Source of the DNA: Acephala macrosclerotiorum
Taxonomy: Eukaryota > Ascomycota > Leotiomycetes > Helotiales > Mollisiaceae
DNA: 64,000 nt
Assembly (NCBI GenBank): GCA_014904845.1
Contig: MU119414.1
Coordinates: forward strand, 1 to 64,000
Direction: 5' to 3'
A program made the position numbers and the translations under genes. The notes under the pieces were generated by a model. The model was not told the DNA's origin, made no database searches, and saw nothing but the letters and a program-made list of their open reading frames with translations. This document shows positions 20,700 through 30,978 of this stretch, one piece after another (positions within the stretch are counted from its first letter, which is position 1; each line of letters opens with the position of its first letter).

Positions 20700-22058
20700 T
20701 CACTTAACAGAGTCGAGCCTGATCTTACCTCCCGAAAGGATAGCGTTGAGAATCTCAATTTCTCGTTCGCTTGCCTGACTAGCGTTTGTGTTCCAGCCTG
20801 TGGACATCCGCACCATAGCCTGCACCAGTAGTAACCCAATCCGATGTTCTGGAAGCGATGGTGGTGAAGGAAGCAGATCTATGATTCCCATCCCCTGTCG
20901 TTTGATGGTGAAGTAAAGTAGGTGAGCTTCTTCAACATCCATCCAACACTCGTAAAGATTTCGTTTGAACTCTTGGAATTCCCATTGGTGCACGACAAGA
21001 GGACTGTGCTTGAAGCGGTCAAGATGTTGCTTGAACCAGCTCCAGTTTACCTCTTCAAGCAACCGCTTCAATATTGTCCTGGTCTGGTCGGGGTTAAGAT
21101 TATAGAATGCATATGGACCCTCGATAGCTTTCGCTTTTCCAGTACTTGATTCTTTTGCCGACGATGTGGAATTTTTCTTGGAATTCGATGCGGAACTCCC
21201 CGCCACTGAAGGAGCTGCTGATCCTCCTGAGCTCAAAATCCGATTAGATGGTCCTGCCTGCGATGCTGATACTCTTTGGGAAGTCCTTATCTGCGAAGGG
21301 GTGACGATTCCAATGCCTTTTGCTTGCGATCCTGATGGCCTTTGTGAGGTTCTCATTTGTGATGGGCGTGCGGATATCATGCCTGAGACTCTGGCTTGCG
21401 AACCCGCTTGAGATCCCACTTGCGACCCAACCTGAGATCTTATTTGTGACCCAACTCTTGATCCCATTTGCGATCCTTCTCTTGATCCAGCTTGCGACCC
21501 CAACCTTGACCCTGCCTGCGAGACTGGTTGAGATCCGGCTTGAGACCCTACTTGTGATCCAGATGGCTTCTGGGAGCTTGAAGCTATGCCCGAGAGTCTT
21601 GTCGATAGCAAAGGATTTTTGGAAATCCCTGAGGCTGGTTTTGATTTCGAAGTTCCTGAGACTGGTGTTTCCTGACTCTTGAGAATGGATTTTAAGGCAG
21701 TCAGATTGACGCTTGGCGTGCGTGCTCGTGAATCATCCGAATTAAGGACCCAAGGTGCGTGTTGCCCCGAATGGAGTGTGATACCAGAACTATGTTGGGA
21801 CCCCTGAATTCCGCCAGATTCTTTATATCCAGAACCTTGAGAGCATGCCGACCTATCAGTTTTCTTGTTCTCGTGCATGGCAGGAAGCCTTGATTTAGGA
21901 TCGATTTTGGACAGTCCGAAGTGGACCCTCTTCTTCTTTGTCTTACCTATGATGGTTGGTTCAGGTCTGATACTTGGGATCCTGCTTCCCTTTGGCTTCT
22001 CAAGTTCCTTCGGCGCCTTCAGCCTCTTTTTTTCTTCCTTGTCTTTGTCTTTGCCCAT
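20700..22058 (-). CDS. Basic N-terminal, Ser/Gln repeat protein of unknown function
   Basis: A 452-residue open frame from ATG at 22058. Residues 1-55 are Lys-rich (KDKDKEEKKRLKAPKELEKP), nuclear-localisation-like. Residues 55-300 are disordered and Ser-rich, with 14 or so units of a four-residue repeat (GSQA, GSQV, GSRL) at about residues 165-222, coded by a 12-bp minisatellite. The C-terminal 140 residues look folded: YAFYNLNPDQTRTILKRLLE, then a helical region with WFKQHLDRF, FKRNLYECWMDVEEAHLLYF and a final LNAILSGGKIRL. I do not recognise the domain; it may be a fungal-specific module. The last codons read GGTAAGA, a good donor, so another exon may exist to the left of 20700. Confidence 0.7.
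   Translation of the reverse strand: MGKDKDKEEKKRLKAPKELEKPKGSRIPSIRPEPTIIGKTKKKRVHFGLSKIDPKSRLPAMHENKKTDRSACSQGSGYKESGGIQGSQHSSGITLHSGQHAPWVLNSDDSRARTPSVNLTALKSILKSQETPVSGTSKSKPASGISKNPLLSTRLSGIASSSQKPSGSQVGSQAGSQPVSQAGSRLGSQAGSREGSQMGSRVGSQIRSQVGSQVGSQAGSQARVSGMISARPSQMRTSQRPSGSQAKGIGIVTPSQIRTSQRVSASQAGPSNRILSSGGSAAPSVAGSSASNSKKNSTSSAKESSTGKAKAIEGPYAFYNLNPDQTRTILKRLLEEVNWSWFKQHLDRFKHSPLVVHQWEFQEFKRNLYECWMDVEEAHLLYFTIKRQGMGIIDLLPSPPSLPEHRIGLLLVQAMVRMSTGWNTNASQASEREIEILNAILSGGKIRLDSVK
21397..21563 (-). repeat. Coding minisatellite, 12-bp unit
   Basis: About 14 degenerate 12-bp units coding for Gly-Ser-Gln/Arg-X within the unknown protein. Units vary mainly at the fourth residue (A, V, L, E, M, I). 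Length variation between strains is expected. Confidence 0.75.
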
Positions 22059-23164
22059 GGTAGACGTTAGTGATTGGCTTTCAACTCCGCGGAAGGTAAA
22101 TAACTTTCGTGGCCAGAAATGACTAGCAGGTTTGCACTTGATGTTGTTTTAATGGAGGAAAAGTTCAATTTTTGGGAAGGAAAGATGAAGATGATTGAGC
22201 TTTTTTATACTTGATCGCCGTTTCTGTGAATAGAATTTGGCTAACATAGGAATTGTGCACAGCCTCGCTTGAATAAAAGGGGAACAAGAAAAACACAAAG
22301 TTTGTGAGCCATGATATACAAGTAGGGGCTATTGTGTTGTGGTGATCTGTGACTGTGTGAATCTCTATTTGTGTGTAAAATGGTAATCAATTTAAGTCGC
22401 TTAATTCGCTCAAAGTCAAAGTCCATAAAGTAACACAAAACCGCTATTCTGGGAATAGGCTTATCGACAGCTAAATGCGTGGCAATTTCTTCCTGCGCAA
22501 GGTCTTATTGGTGGATGCTGAAAGAAGGAAGGCAGCGCGCTCGAAAAGGGCACTGTATTGCAATGGAATTTCTTTCTTAATACCCCCCTCGTCCCGAATC
22601 TATGGTAACTTGTAAAGAGCCTCAAATTCGAGAAGACTTCCGTCGATGAACTTTTCTCGTAACGTTGAATACATTAAGGCTCCCCTTCGTAGTGATACAG
22701 CACCGTAGATACTTCGTGTTTTGGCTGGGGGGGGGGGGGCCTATCTCAAAGCTTTTGTACCTCTCATGAATCTATCCACAAACCAAATCCGGTACTCAAA
22801 AATCATTCAATATGATGGGTCAGAATACCTTCTAATCCTGGTAATCTTACTTTTGAAGGCAACCTCCGGACTTACCGAGCCTATGTTCCTCTAGCACGAG
22901 CCACGGCAAGCATACTAACGCCCAAGAGTGGATGTTCAATTAAAATCTGCCAACACATCCAGCCTTGCATGACCCCTCACTTATCAATCAGTGCCTGCTT
23001 CTCATAGCCCCTTTTCCTCTCTCACCCCCTCTCCTTGAAACTACAAGATTTCGCCTTGTTCTATCAATCACTTAATTACAAAGCATTCTAATATTATACC
23101 TTCCCAAGTACGGCCACATCCTACAATCTACCAAGCACTTCAAATCCTCCCCAATCCTCTCGCG
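22059..23164. other. Intergenic with a 13-G run
   Basis: No gene supported. It contains an uninterrupted G run at 22727-22739, and the right side (22980-23160) is CT-rich as in a fungal promoter for the ankyrin ORF that follows. Confidence 0.45.
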
Positions 23165-23766
23165 GTGATTAAGCGGTTAATTAGTAATAATATGGCTAAA
23201 GCGAGATTGTTTCAATTCGCACTCGACGGGGACGAAGCAAGCCTTAGATGCTGGCTGGAAGGTGACGACGTGGATGTCAATGCAAAGGACGGTAATGGTC
23301 TCTCGGCCCTTCTGGTTGCGGTCCGAGAGGGCCATCGAGTTGTTGTGCGACTTCTTCTCAATGCGAGGCAGATACCGAGGACCAAGATAGCGGTGGGAAA
23401 ACAGCCCTATTACTTGCCATAGAGAAGAAGCGACGGGACATCGTCCGGCTTTTGCTTCGATATGATGCCAATACCGAGTCATCAGATGACCGAGGACGCA
23501 CCGCCTTGCTGGTTGCGGCCACTGTTGGGGATGAGGTAGTCGTCCACATCCTCCTGAACAAAGACGCTGATATCAGAGCTATTGACGACGATGGAAATAC
23601 AGCCTTGATGTTAGCCAAAGCACTGGGCTACCCCCAGATCGTCCAGCTCCTCCAACCCAAGCATGCGCAGACGCAGTCGACGCCACAATCGCCGTCGCAG
23701 TCACAGTCGATAAATGGCCTGACGCTGCCGCTAAGGAATTCCCTCACGTCTTGGGCTAAGAGATGA
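23165..23766 (+). pseudogene. Ankyrin-repeat protein fragment with frameshift
   Basis: The first frame (start ATG 23165, or the ATG at 23192) gives ankyrin units with GLSALLVAVREGH and VVVRLLLNA. Near 23362 the ankyrin reading continues in another frame (GGKTALLLAIEKKR, DIVRLLLRYDA), then GRTALLVAATVGDEVVVHILL and GNTALMLAKALGYPQIVQLLQP, ending in a Gln/Ser-rich tail at 23766. One missing base in the repeat at NARQ/ADTE explains this; no intron borders fit. Four ankyrin units remain. Such short ankyrin proteins are often fragments of larger NACHT-ankyrin receptors. It lies just upstream of a broken WD40 frame and may share an origin with it. Confidence 0.65.
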
Positions 23767-23929
23767 GATCTCGTAATTAGGTGGTATTGGTGGAAAATGC
23801 ACTGAGACGTTGTTCGATGTTGAAATGAGGCCTCACGCTTGATCGAGCATCGGCTCGTGTGGGCGGTCTCGGCTGGCCTGGATGCACCAGTGGATTTACT
23901 TTATTAAGGGAACATTCCCACCTAGTTAG

Positions 23930-24904
23930 ATGGGCAGATTAGACATCACAATACCACTCCTTTTGCCCTCTCAACTGATATGGAGGCAGGGTAGTGCAGT
24001 GTTCTCGAATATGCTGAGAGGCCATACCGATCGGGTCACGGACATGGCCTTCTCATCAAGTGAACGTCTGCTTGCCACAGGATCATGGGACCAAACAATC
24101 AATATCTTGGAACCTGACACGAGACAGCTATTAAAGACTTTCAAATGCGATTATTATATGGTTGAGGCGTTCGCGTTCACACCCGATGATCAATTTCTCG
24201 CAGCTGCAAATGGCAGCCCAGACGAGATCCACATTTGGAATGTCAACACTGGGGATCAAGTTAAGGCTCTCAGAGATCCCAGTTGCGTCTATTCAGTGAC
24301 ATTCTCACCATGTGGGATGCTGCTTGCCTCCGGATCCGGATCAAGGGATCCCACAGTCAGACTCTGGAGATAGGAAACTGGACAACGATACCTACCCCTC
24401 GAAGGCCACACGGGCGCCGTAACGAAAGTATTACGTTTGCCTGATAGACAGTGGATTGCTTCTGCTTCTGAGGACGAGACCATAAAGCTCTGGAATGCCG
24501 ACACCGGAGTATTAATAGGGACACTCGAGGGTCATTCAAACATCGTAACTTCATTGGCAATCTCGCGCAATGCGCAATGACTTGCTTCTGCATCCTTAGA
24601 TGGCACAGTTGGGATCTGGAGAATAGGAACTAGAGATGCAAAGTGTATTAGACACTTGTATACCGGCTGGTCAACCTCGCTTGACTTCTCCTCGGATGGA
24701 CGGCTGATAGCTGTTGCATTGTTGACTGATAATACTGTTCTAGTTTTGGAGACAGCTACTGGGAATGTGGTTAGAATACTGGCTATGAGGGCCGCTGTCA
24801 CCGGCTTCTCCGCAGTGGCATTTGCGTGGGATGATACACTAATTGCTTCCGGATCAAAGAACGGCCCTGTCAACATTTTGTTGATGCCTAGGCTGCGAAA
24901 TTAA
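23930..24904 (+). pseudogene. WD40-repeat protein fragment with two in-frame stops
   Basis: One continuous frame of 324 codons before its final TAA encodes five to seven WD40 units: MLRGHTDRVTDMAFS, VYSVTFSPCGMLLASGSG, TVRLW, LEGHTGAVTKVL, WIASASEDETIKLW, LEGHSNIVTSLAIS, LASASLDGTVGIW. Stops are at 24371-24373 (TAG, after RLWR) and 24578-24580 (TGA, inside NAQ-stop-LASAS, where relatives have Trp or Arg). TGG-to-TAG/TGA or CGA-to-TGA single changes would explain both. In fungi, WD40 arrays of this type form the C-terminal sensor of NACHT proteins (HET-E/HNWD class); here no NACHT part precedes them. Probably a decayed fragment. Confidence 0.7.
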
Positions 24905-25210
24905 CCTTAGTGTTATATATTATATGACTTAAAGACGATATTAATTAAGTCCAAGCTTATATACGATATTTCGAGGCAAAATTGAGCATTTTGAATTTTG
25001 TCCGATTTCGTCCGAGTGCTCCGGCGGGATTCCGCGTTGGACTGTCATCAACTTCCAACTATGGATGGATCCTTATTTGAACGATCGAATATAAAAACTA
25101 CGATATATCCTTCCTCAAGGGCTGTCATCAACATTGAAGCACTTCCCAAGAAAGCGCCAAGATTCATAATACCATTATTCCGAGATTTCTGCCTCAGAAT
25201 AGTCTCGAAC
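24905..25210. other. Intergenic, upstream of NmrA-like gene
   Basis: About 300 bp, AT-rich on the left. The NmrA frame is open upstream to 24998, but that extension lacks family features and is taken as leader. Confidence 0.4.
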
Positions 25211-26167
25211 ATGCCCAAAATCCTTGCCATTTTCGGCGCCACCGGCGTACAAGGAGGTTCACTCATCAACTATGTACTGAACGACCCAGAGCTCTCCCAA
25301 AAGTACAAGATCCGCGCCATCACTCGTGATGTCAACTCTGAGAAGGCCAAGCAACTCAAGGAGAAAGTTGAAGTCGTCCAAGGCGATGTTCTCAACCGTT
25401 CCTCCCTCGAAACAGCTCTCACCGGCACACACACCATCTTTGCCATGACAATGCCTTCCTTCGGCCCCGACGGCACAGGAGTTGAATACAACAGCGGCAA
25501 GAATATCGCCGACGTCGCCGTCGGGAAAGGTGCTCGGTACATCATCTGGAGCACTCTCCCGCCGGTCGAAGAGATCTCCGGCGGCAAGTTCACCAAGATT
25601 CACCCATTCGACGTCAAGGCCAAAGTCGAGAAGTATATTCGAGGCCTGGATATCAAAAGCGCATTCTATTCACCAGGATCATTCATGCAGAATTTCCAGT
25701 CCCAGACCTTTTTGGCTCCACGACAGGCCGCCGATGGCACCTGGGTTATGTCCCGACATAACTCTCCTAAGAGCTTGATTCCATTGATCGATGCCAGAGG
25801 GGACACGGGAAAATTCGTTGGTGCCATCCTTGCCGAGCCCGAAAAGCACGAAGGCAAGACGCTCTGTGCCGCTGAGGGGTTTTACACCTTGGAGGAAGTG
25901 TGCGCCATGCTGTCGAAGTCCGCAGGCAAGACCATCGTCTACAAGCAGATCTCGGTTGAGGAGTTTAGGGAGAATCTACCGTTCGGGACTGATCCGGTGT
26001 CTGTTGATTTGACTAACATCTTCGTTGAAGGGCTTAGCTACTACGAGGAGTTCGGCTACTGGGCCCCCGATTCAAAGGAGCTGGTTGCTTGGGCTGTTGA
26101 GAATGCTAGGGGAAAACTCACTACCTTTGAAGAGTTCTTGGAAGCACATCCTTTTCAGCTCGCATAA
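25211..26167 (+). CDS. NmrA-like NAD(P)-binding protein
   Basis: A 318-residue intronless protein. The start at 25211 is chosen because it places the Rossmann motif at the N-terminus (KILAIFGATGVQGG, Gly 9-16), as in NmrA/HSCARG atypical short-chain dehydrogenases. Later features include VVQGDVLNRSSLETAL, the STLPPVEEIS segment after the fourth strand, and FYSPGSFMQN. The canonical catalytic Tyr-x-x-x-Lys of active dehydrogenases is not evident, in keeping with NmrA proteins that sense dinucleotide ratio or regulate transcription factors rather than reduce a substrate. The open frame extends upstream to 24998, but that part looks like leader. Neighbours do not suggest a pathway. Confidence 0.88.
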   Translation: MPKILAIFGATGVQGGSLINYVLNDPELSQKYKIRAITRDVNSEKAKQLKEKVEVVQGDVLNRSSLETALTGTHTIFAMTMPSFGPDGTGVEYNSGKNIADVAVGKGARYIIWSTLPPVEEISGGKFTKIHPFDVKAKVEKYIRGLDIKSAFYSPGSFMQNFQSQTFLAPRQAADGTWVMSRHNSPKSLIPLIDARGDTGKFVGAILAEPEKHEGKTLCAAEGFYTLEEVCAMLSKSAGKTIVYKQISVEEFRENLPFGTDPVSVDLTNIFVEGLSYYEEFGYWAPDSKELVAWAVENARGKLTTFEEFLEAHPFQLA

Positions 26168-26188
26168 ATGGACAGGATGGAGCTACGT

Positions 26189-26212
26189 AGGCAGGCAGGC
26201 AGGCAGGCAGGC
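26189..26212 (+). repeat. GGCA tetranucleotide microsatellite
   Basis: Six tandem GGCA units just after the NmrA-like stop codon. Confidence 0.8.
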
Positions 26213-26315
26213 GGTTATTCTGACAGTGGGACTGGGTAGAGTCAGACAGACTAGTGTAGGGGCCATTATAGGTAACAATTAAAATGGAAATATTGAATTC
26301 ACTGAAATACACCTA

Positions 26316-28624
26316 TCATCCAAAGATCATCCACCTTGGCTTGCGTTTACGAAGTTCCCAGCCGGCAGAAACGACATGTCCAAGCGCGACTCTCTCCGCT
26401 ACCTCATCCACCCAATTTACCAGAAACACGCTCGCGACTGCATACTCTTTCGGCTCTATCTTAACTGTCTTAGTACTGTTCTCGCCATCGCTGACTTGCT
26501 TCGTGGGAATGAGGTAGTTTGGGATCTCAGGCCCATCATAGCCTATACTCCAGCACACTGTTACCAGTTCCCATAGTTCATTCCCACAGGTTTCTTTTCA
26601 TTAGCCGACATACGAATGTAGCCAATGACCGCCCCACTTGGAAGCTGTAAATAATATTCATTGATAGTACCACCAGTCTCGTTTTCGGTTTCTGTCTCTA
26701 TCTACATGTCTCTGACCCGGACCTGAATTGGTGTACATTTCATACAAAGCATCTCTCCTATGGTGCTCAAGAGCGTTTGGGCTCTAGGAGAGAGATTTTC
26801 ATGCCTAATCGGTGGTGCTGTATCTTCCGAAGAGGTCGAAGGAGACGACAGTTGAACGACTCCGGATGGGGTCAACAGAAAGGCTGACCGTTCAAGCTTC
26901 GCCCATGATGGTTTTGGTGTTTGCCAAGTGAGACCTCGGGAAAAATGCCATCTGGCCCAGCTCCAAGATGGGAATGGTGCTTCCTCAATCCGATGCTTGC
27001 TAGCCACTCCATGAACTGGCGGACCCCAGAGCAAAGCCGGTGCCAGATTCGACTCAGGAAGTCCAGAGTGGAAAGCCCCCCATTGTGCAGAAAGCGTTCC
27101 GAGGACTCCTTGAACGGCATTGATTCCATCCCCTTGGTGTGACAGCTTGCGTCTTGTGTACTCCTTGATGGCTGAGATGTATGTTAGGAATCTGACTCGA
27201 TTCATGGCTACCAGTGCAACTTGGCCCAGTTGCTTGTCGTTCGCGAGACCGCGGAGTGTATATTTCCCATTCCTCAGGCCACTGACGAGAGTATCGTCCC
27301 CTTTTCCAAGCCAGCCTGATCCCACTAACATGCTCAGTGCCATGGGTGCCATTTTACTCCACTTACTCGCCTTCTCTAGGAGAAACTCCTGTGCGACGCT
27401 CCGCAGTTCGAGCCCATCCTGGGGGCTATGTGGCGTCCGGTCTGCAGCCCATCTCAAAGGCCTCCAGTTGATCTGAGTCCTGTCTGGTGACCCCTCAGTC
27501 TCCATTGCTGTATCCTCATACCACACCATATTCGAACACTGGAAGTAAACTTGGTAGTCGGTAAACACAAGTAGTCGCTTTGAAAGGATCTTTTCTTGAA
27601 ATGTCCAGCCTCTAGTATTCCATGTGATCGATGGATCTGACAGCAAACCCATGTAGGCAGGAAATGTCCGCGCATATTCTGAGCCATTGATAACCTCAAC
27701 ATCCTGTACCACCGCGCGAGGTCGACTTATTCCAGCAAGACCAGCATTCGCTTCACTACCAGACGCAGCTGCGATCGTGACAAATGCCGAACTGTATATC
27801 GCATCCATATGCTCCATCTGTGTTCGCTTATCAGGTGCGCTATCCTGGATGATACACAATGAATCAACCCAAAGATACCGTTCTCCAAGCGACCGTGTGA
27901 CATGAATCGCGTCTTCGATGGTCTGCGGAAGTTTTTGAGGGAGTCGAGCAAAGGGTGAACCTCGATCGTCGAAACGCAAGGCTTTCCTCTTCAGCTGTGC
28001 AGAGTTGCTGTTTCCCCATACGTAAGAGAGAGCGATATAACGACAGGGATGAGGAGCTTCAATGATGCTACCGCTTTGAACGTCAATGACTCGAATGTGT
28101 GGCAAGGTACGAGCAGCACCTCCCGACTCTTCACAAAATATGCCGTGAACACGATGGCACTGGGTCAACCAGCGACGGATGAGCTCCACGTTTGCATTAT
28201 CTTGATCAACCTTCCGACCTGAGGCAAAAGGGGTAGGCGTTGGATTGAATCGCGGAAGGTGTTGAATCCCGCCGACCTCTCTGTCCTTCCAATCGAGCAG
28301 AACGAATCGATACACAGTACTGTCGGTCCTCGCCTCGGTGTTTGCTGTTACCTCTCTCGTTGTAGAATACCGCTCTGTGGTTTTGCCTTCGTATGGAGCA
28401 AAGACAATACATTGTTTCCAGCTCTTTCGGTTCATCAAGTAAATCCTGCTGTGACTGGACAACTTGACGGAAGAACTTCGAATACATCTCCATACAAGAA
28501 AACAGAAAGGGCATGTTCGCGATTCTCTATGGATTTCTCGGGCTTCTCCCAATGAGACCCTGGACCTTATCGGCTCGTTCACATACCGCCGGAAACTAAT
28601 CTTGTCACAGACGTTGCAAAGCAT
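26316..28624 (-). pseudogene. HET-domain protein with nonsense codon and frameshift near the C-terminus
   Basis: The main frame (26702-28624) gives 640 residues. HET motifs are complete: YIALSYVWGN (about 196-205), RYLWVDSLCIIQD, and WNTRGWTFQEKILSKRLLVF. The N-terminus has CNVC and CPFCFLVW, common in this class. After TAG at 26702-26704 the same frame stays open (IETETENETGG, LPSGAVIGYIRM) to about 26575, then a one-base shift continues into ELVTVCWSIG and VFLVNWVDEVAERVALGHV, ending at 26316; that is the usual C-terminal end of HET proteins. So about 130 C-terminal residues are cut off. HET domains trigger growth inhibition and cell death after non-self recognition in fungi. The HET domain itself is intact, so the shortened protein may still act; classed as pseudogene because of two lesions. 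Confidence 0.75.
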
Positions 28625-29393
28625 TTTTGGACTTGATGCCCCAGAAGTCCAGGGTCTTTAAAGCAACTTGGGAGTTGACAAAAATGTACTTGCAAAGTCA
28701 TAACAACGAAAAGAAAGGTTGGAAGGTTGAAAGGAACGAGGGAAGCACCGGGTAAAGAGGAGTAAATAAGCCATAAGCTCTCAGCCTTGCGCTTACAATA
28801 TCACCACTTCGGTGATTGCAGCTGTATCGGGTGGTGGCTTGAACCCCAATTCTGTCCTGCTATCTGCTTTCGCTCGGTGAGCCGTTCTCACCACTCGTTC
28901 AGCAACACGCGCACGCGAAAAAAGAGAAGGGAAGGGACGCCACTATTGAGCGATCGGGTCGCGTGCAGCTTGCAGCCACCATTTGGCTGTGCAAATGCAT
29001 GAGACAGTTTACACCCAAACGCAAGAGGGAGGGGCGGGCAAATCAATATAATTGCAAGGGATCGTTGATACACGATTCTGGTGATACTATGTTATTCCCA
29101 GAGGATGCAATACGATACCTGCAGTAGAGGTTTGAAAGTGCGAGCAGCCTCCTAGATACACAGATCTCCACCTCGCTTACCTCTCCACACACACCATTCA
29201 CACACTAACCCGTATGTGGCTCCACTTGACTGCTGTTTTGATCCACTCTTAATCCACTTCCCCGCATCCCATTCGCTGGTGGGTCACGACCCCGCACACG
29301 TCAACCAATCAACCTCCTCGCTTCCGTCTCACACACGTACTCAAACAGCAGTGAGATGATACCTTGGAATGCTCAGCTGTTACACTGGGCGCT
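28625..29393. other. Intergenic region between divergent genes
   Basis: About 770 bp between the HET gene and the small gene at 29537. Only short unsupported frames are present. Confidence 0.4.
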
Positions 29394-29400
29394 TATATAA
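29394..29400 (+). promoter_or_regulatory. TATA box of small two-exon gene
   Basis: TATATAA, 137 bp before the ATG at 29537, followed by a long pyrimidine-rich leader (CCTCTTCCTCTCTTCTTC and similar) typical of well-expressed fungal genes. Confidence 0.55.
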
Positions 29401-29536
29401 GGAGGCTGCGCAATCAGGTACCCCTCTCGTACCTCCTCTTCCTCTCTTCTTCATCAACAACACCTCCTTCATCGAAATCATCTCCATCAACACTTCACCC
29501 CAACTTGTCAATTAACCGCGAAAAACAATAGCAATC

Positions 29537-29948
29537 ATGCTCCCACACGCACGCAAGACCACCCGCTCGACGGGCCTCATCGTCGGCCTCGCCGGCACAG
29601 CATCCGCCGCTCCTCTCCTCTTCTTCCTTCCCGGTGCTGAGGAACGAATCGCTACCCAGGCTGCGAAATGGGGACCAAGATGGACTCGCGGGTTTGCACA
29701 CATGGAGAGGGGTGTTCAGCATTCGGCGTCGAGGATCGAGCCTAGAGTACAGAAGGGCGTCAAGGCCGTCGAGCCACCTTTGAAACGTGCTGCGTTGTAA
29801 GATTCCCCGCTCCCCCTTCCTCCTCTCCTTGCCTGGCTTCAAGAATGATCTTTGGTAGTGCAATGTACTGACCGTGTGTGTCTGCAGAACGATCGATCGG
29901 AATATCAAGTCGAGCATCAACAGATGGGCACCGAACGCGAAGAAGTAG
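29537..29948 (+). CDS. Small conserved-looking hypothetical protein, two exons
   Basis: Exons 29537-29796 and 29888-29948, joined across a 91-bp intron (GTAAGA...TGCAG); the sum is 321 nt, 106 residues. The unspliced frame stops inside the donor (TTGTAA), so the gene is easily mis-annotated as 87 codons. The N-terminus (RKTTRSTGLIVGLAGTASAAP) is basic then hydrophobic, compatible with a mitochondrial presequence or signal anchor. The rest is basic and amphipathic (ERIATQAAKWGPRWTRGF, RASRIEP-like helices), ending NRWAPNAKK. A strong promoter context precedes it. I do not recognise a family. A longer antisense frame (29495-29986) is the shadow. Confidence 0.65.
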
Positions 29949-30020
29949 ATGATGATACCCCGCTGGCAGATGGATGGTGGAGGCATATTATACCTAGGCG
30001 CATAGACGTACTTGGATGTA

Positions 30021-30488
30021 TTAGACGGTAGATGGCATACTCAATGAAGAGAGCGTTAACTTGGATATCCGTTGCGCCTTTCTGCATTCGTGATGCAAGC
30101 GATTCTCCTTCCAGGTTGGGAGTGCCTCGGACTCCATGTACATGACTAAGCCGTCAGCACGAATTGGCCAGGCAGCATATCTCTCGTTCTCACGTTCAGG
30201 CACCATTGTCTTCAGCCTCAACCTTACGTTGTCGCAATCCATTTCAGCAGCACCCCAGATTGGCAAACGATTCGAGTGCCCTTCAATACTCTTGCCCAAC
30301 TACCCGAAAGCATAGACATCCCTCAAAACTTGCTTAAGCGTGACCTTACCTTGACACAAGAAGAATTCTCCCGTCACTGATTCACCAAACATGCACGTCT
30401 CGTTGTTTCCCATGTTCCTGCATTCAGGAATCTTGAATTACGAACAGTCACGTGACTCTTACCTCCAAGCCTTGCCATCTTCCTGCAT
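30021..30488 (-). pseudogene. Possible small spliced gene with an in-frame UAG
   Basis: From ATG at 30488, exon 30463-30488 (MQEDGKAWR) joins, over a clean GTAAGA...GCAG intron (30418-30462), to NMGNNETCMFGESVTGEFFLCQGK. This frame meets TAG at 30300-30302 after VYAFG, but continues open for 91 codons beyond it (LGKSIEGHSNRL...), ending at 30021. Either the protein ends at the TAG (about 48 residues) and the rest is coincidence, or the TAG is a mutation in a longer gene. A second intron removing the TAG was tried and does not keep frame. No family recognised. Confidence 0.35.
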
Positions 30489-30675
30489 CCTTTCTGCCAA
30501 TCAGTCAGGTCACAAACCAGTCGTCCCGTTCAAAGCTTTTTATTAACTGCGTACAATAGATCCACAGGCCCCTCACTCTCTCAAACCCAGAAGCAAGAAG
30601 TGATGTCTTGTCTTTCGATGGCGCAGCAACAATCTTGCGATCTCCTCCATCGTCCAATTCAACACCAAAGCCAAA

Positions 30676-30906
30676 GTGGAGGCAAGAGTACTAGAGGAAG
30701 TTGTGTTGGTCGATGAGAGGAGATTCCTAGTTAGTGAAGCAGCAAAGCACTTCGTACTCGTGGATCTAGGAACTGTGAAAGGGGAGAGGAAAGTGGTGAT
30801 TGAGAATGGGAGGTGTATGATTGATGTCTTGAAGAGTGTTTGGGTAGTTTGGAGGAAGTATGAGAAACGAGGTGAAAAGGAGAGAAAGGGGGAGAAAACC
30901 GAGTGA
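30676..30906 (+). CDS. Hypothetical ORF, uncertain
   Basis: A 76-codon frame, open further upstream without an ATG. Its hydrophobic pattern (VLEEVVLVDERRFLV, HFVLVDLGTV) looks coding-like, but the opposite strand has an equally long frame and no homologue is recognised. It could be a remnant of a larger gene. Confidence 0.25.
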   Translation: MEARVLEEVVLVDERRFLVSEAAKHFVLVDLGTVKGERKVVIENGRCMIDVLKSVWVVWRKYEKRGEKERKGEKTE

Positions 30907-30978
30907 TCATAGCTCAATGGATGTTTGAAAAAGGGTCGAATTTTTCGATTCCTAACCACATAAGACTACTTTTATTCA

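Noticed and set aside
29495..29986. A 163-codon antisense ORF
   Set aside because: It covers the promoter leader and both exons of the small gene at 29537, which has better start, splice and TATA signals.
30021..30488. Programmed stop-codon readthrough
   Set aside because: The stop is TAG and not the fungal TGA-CTA readthrough context; a nonsense mutation or chance open frame is simpler. Kept only as a low-interest finding.
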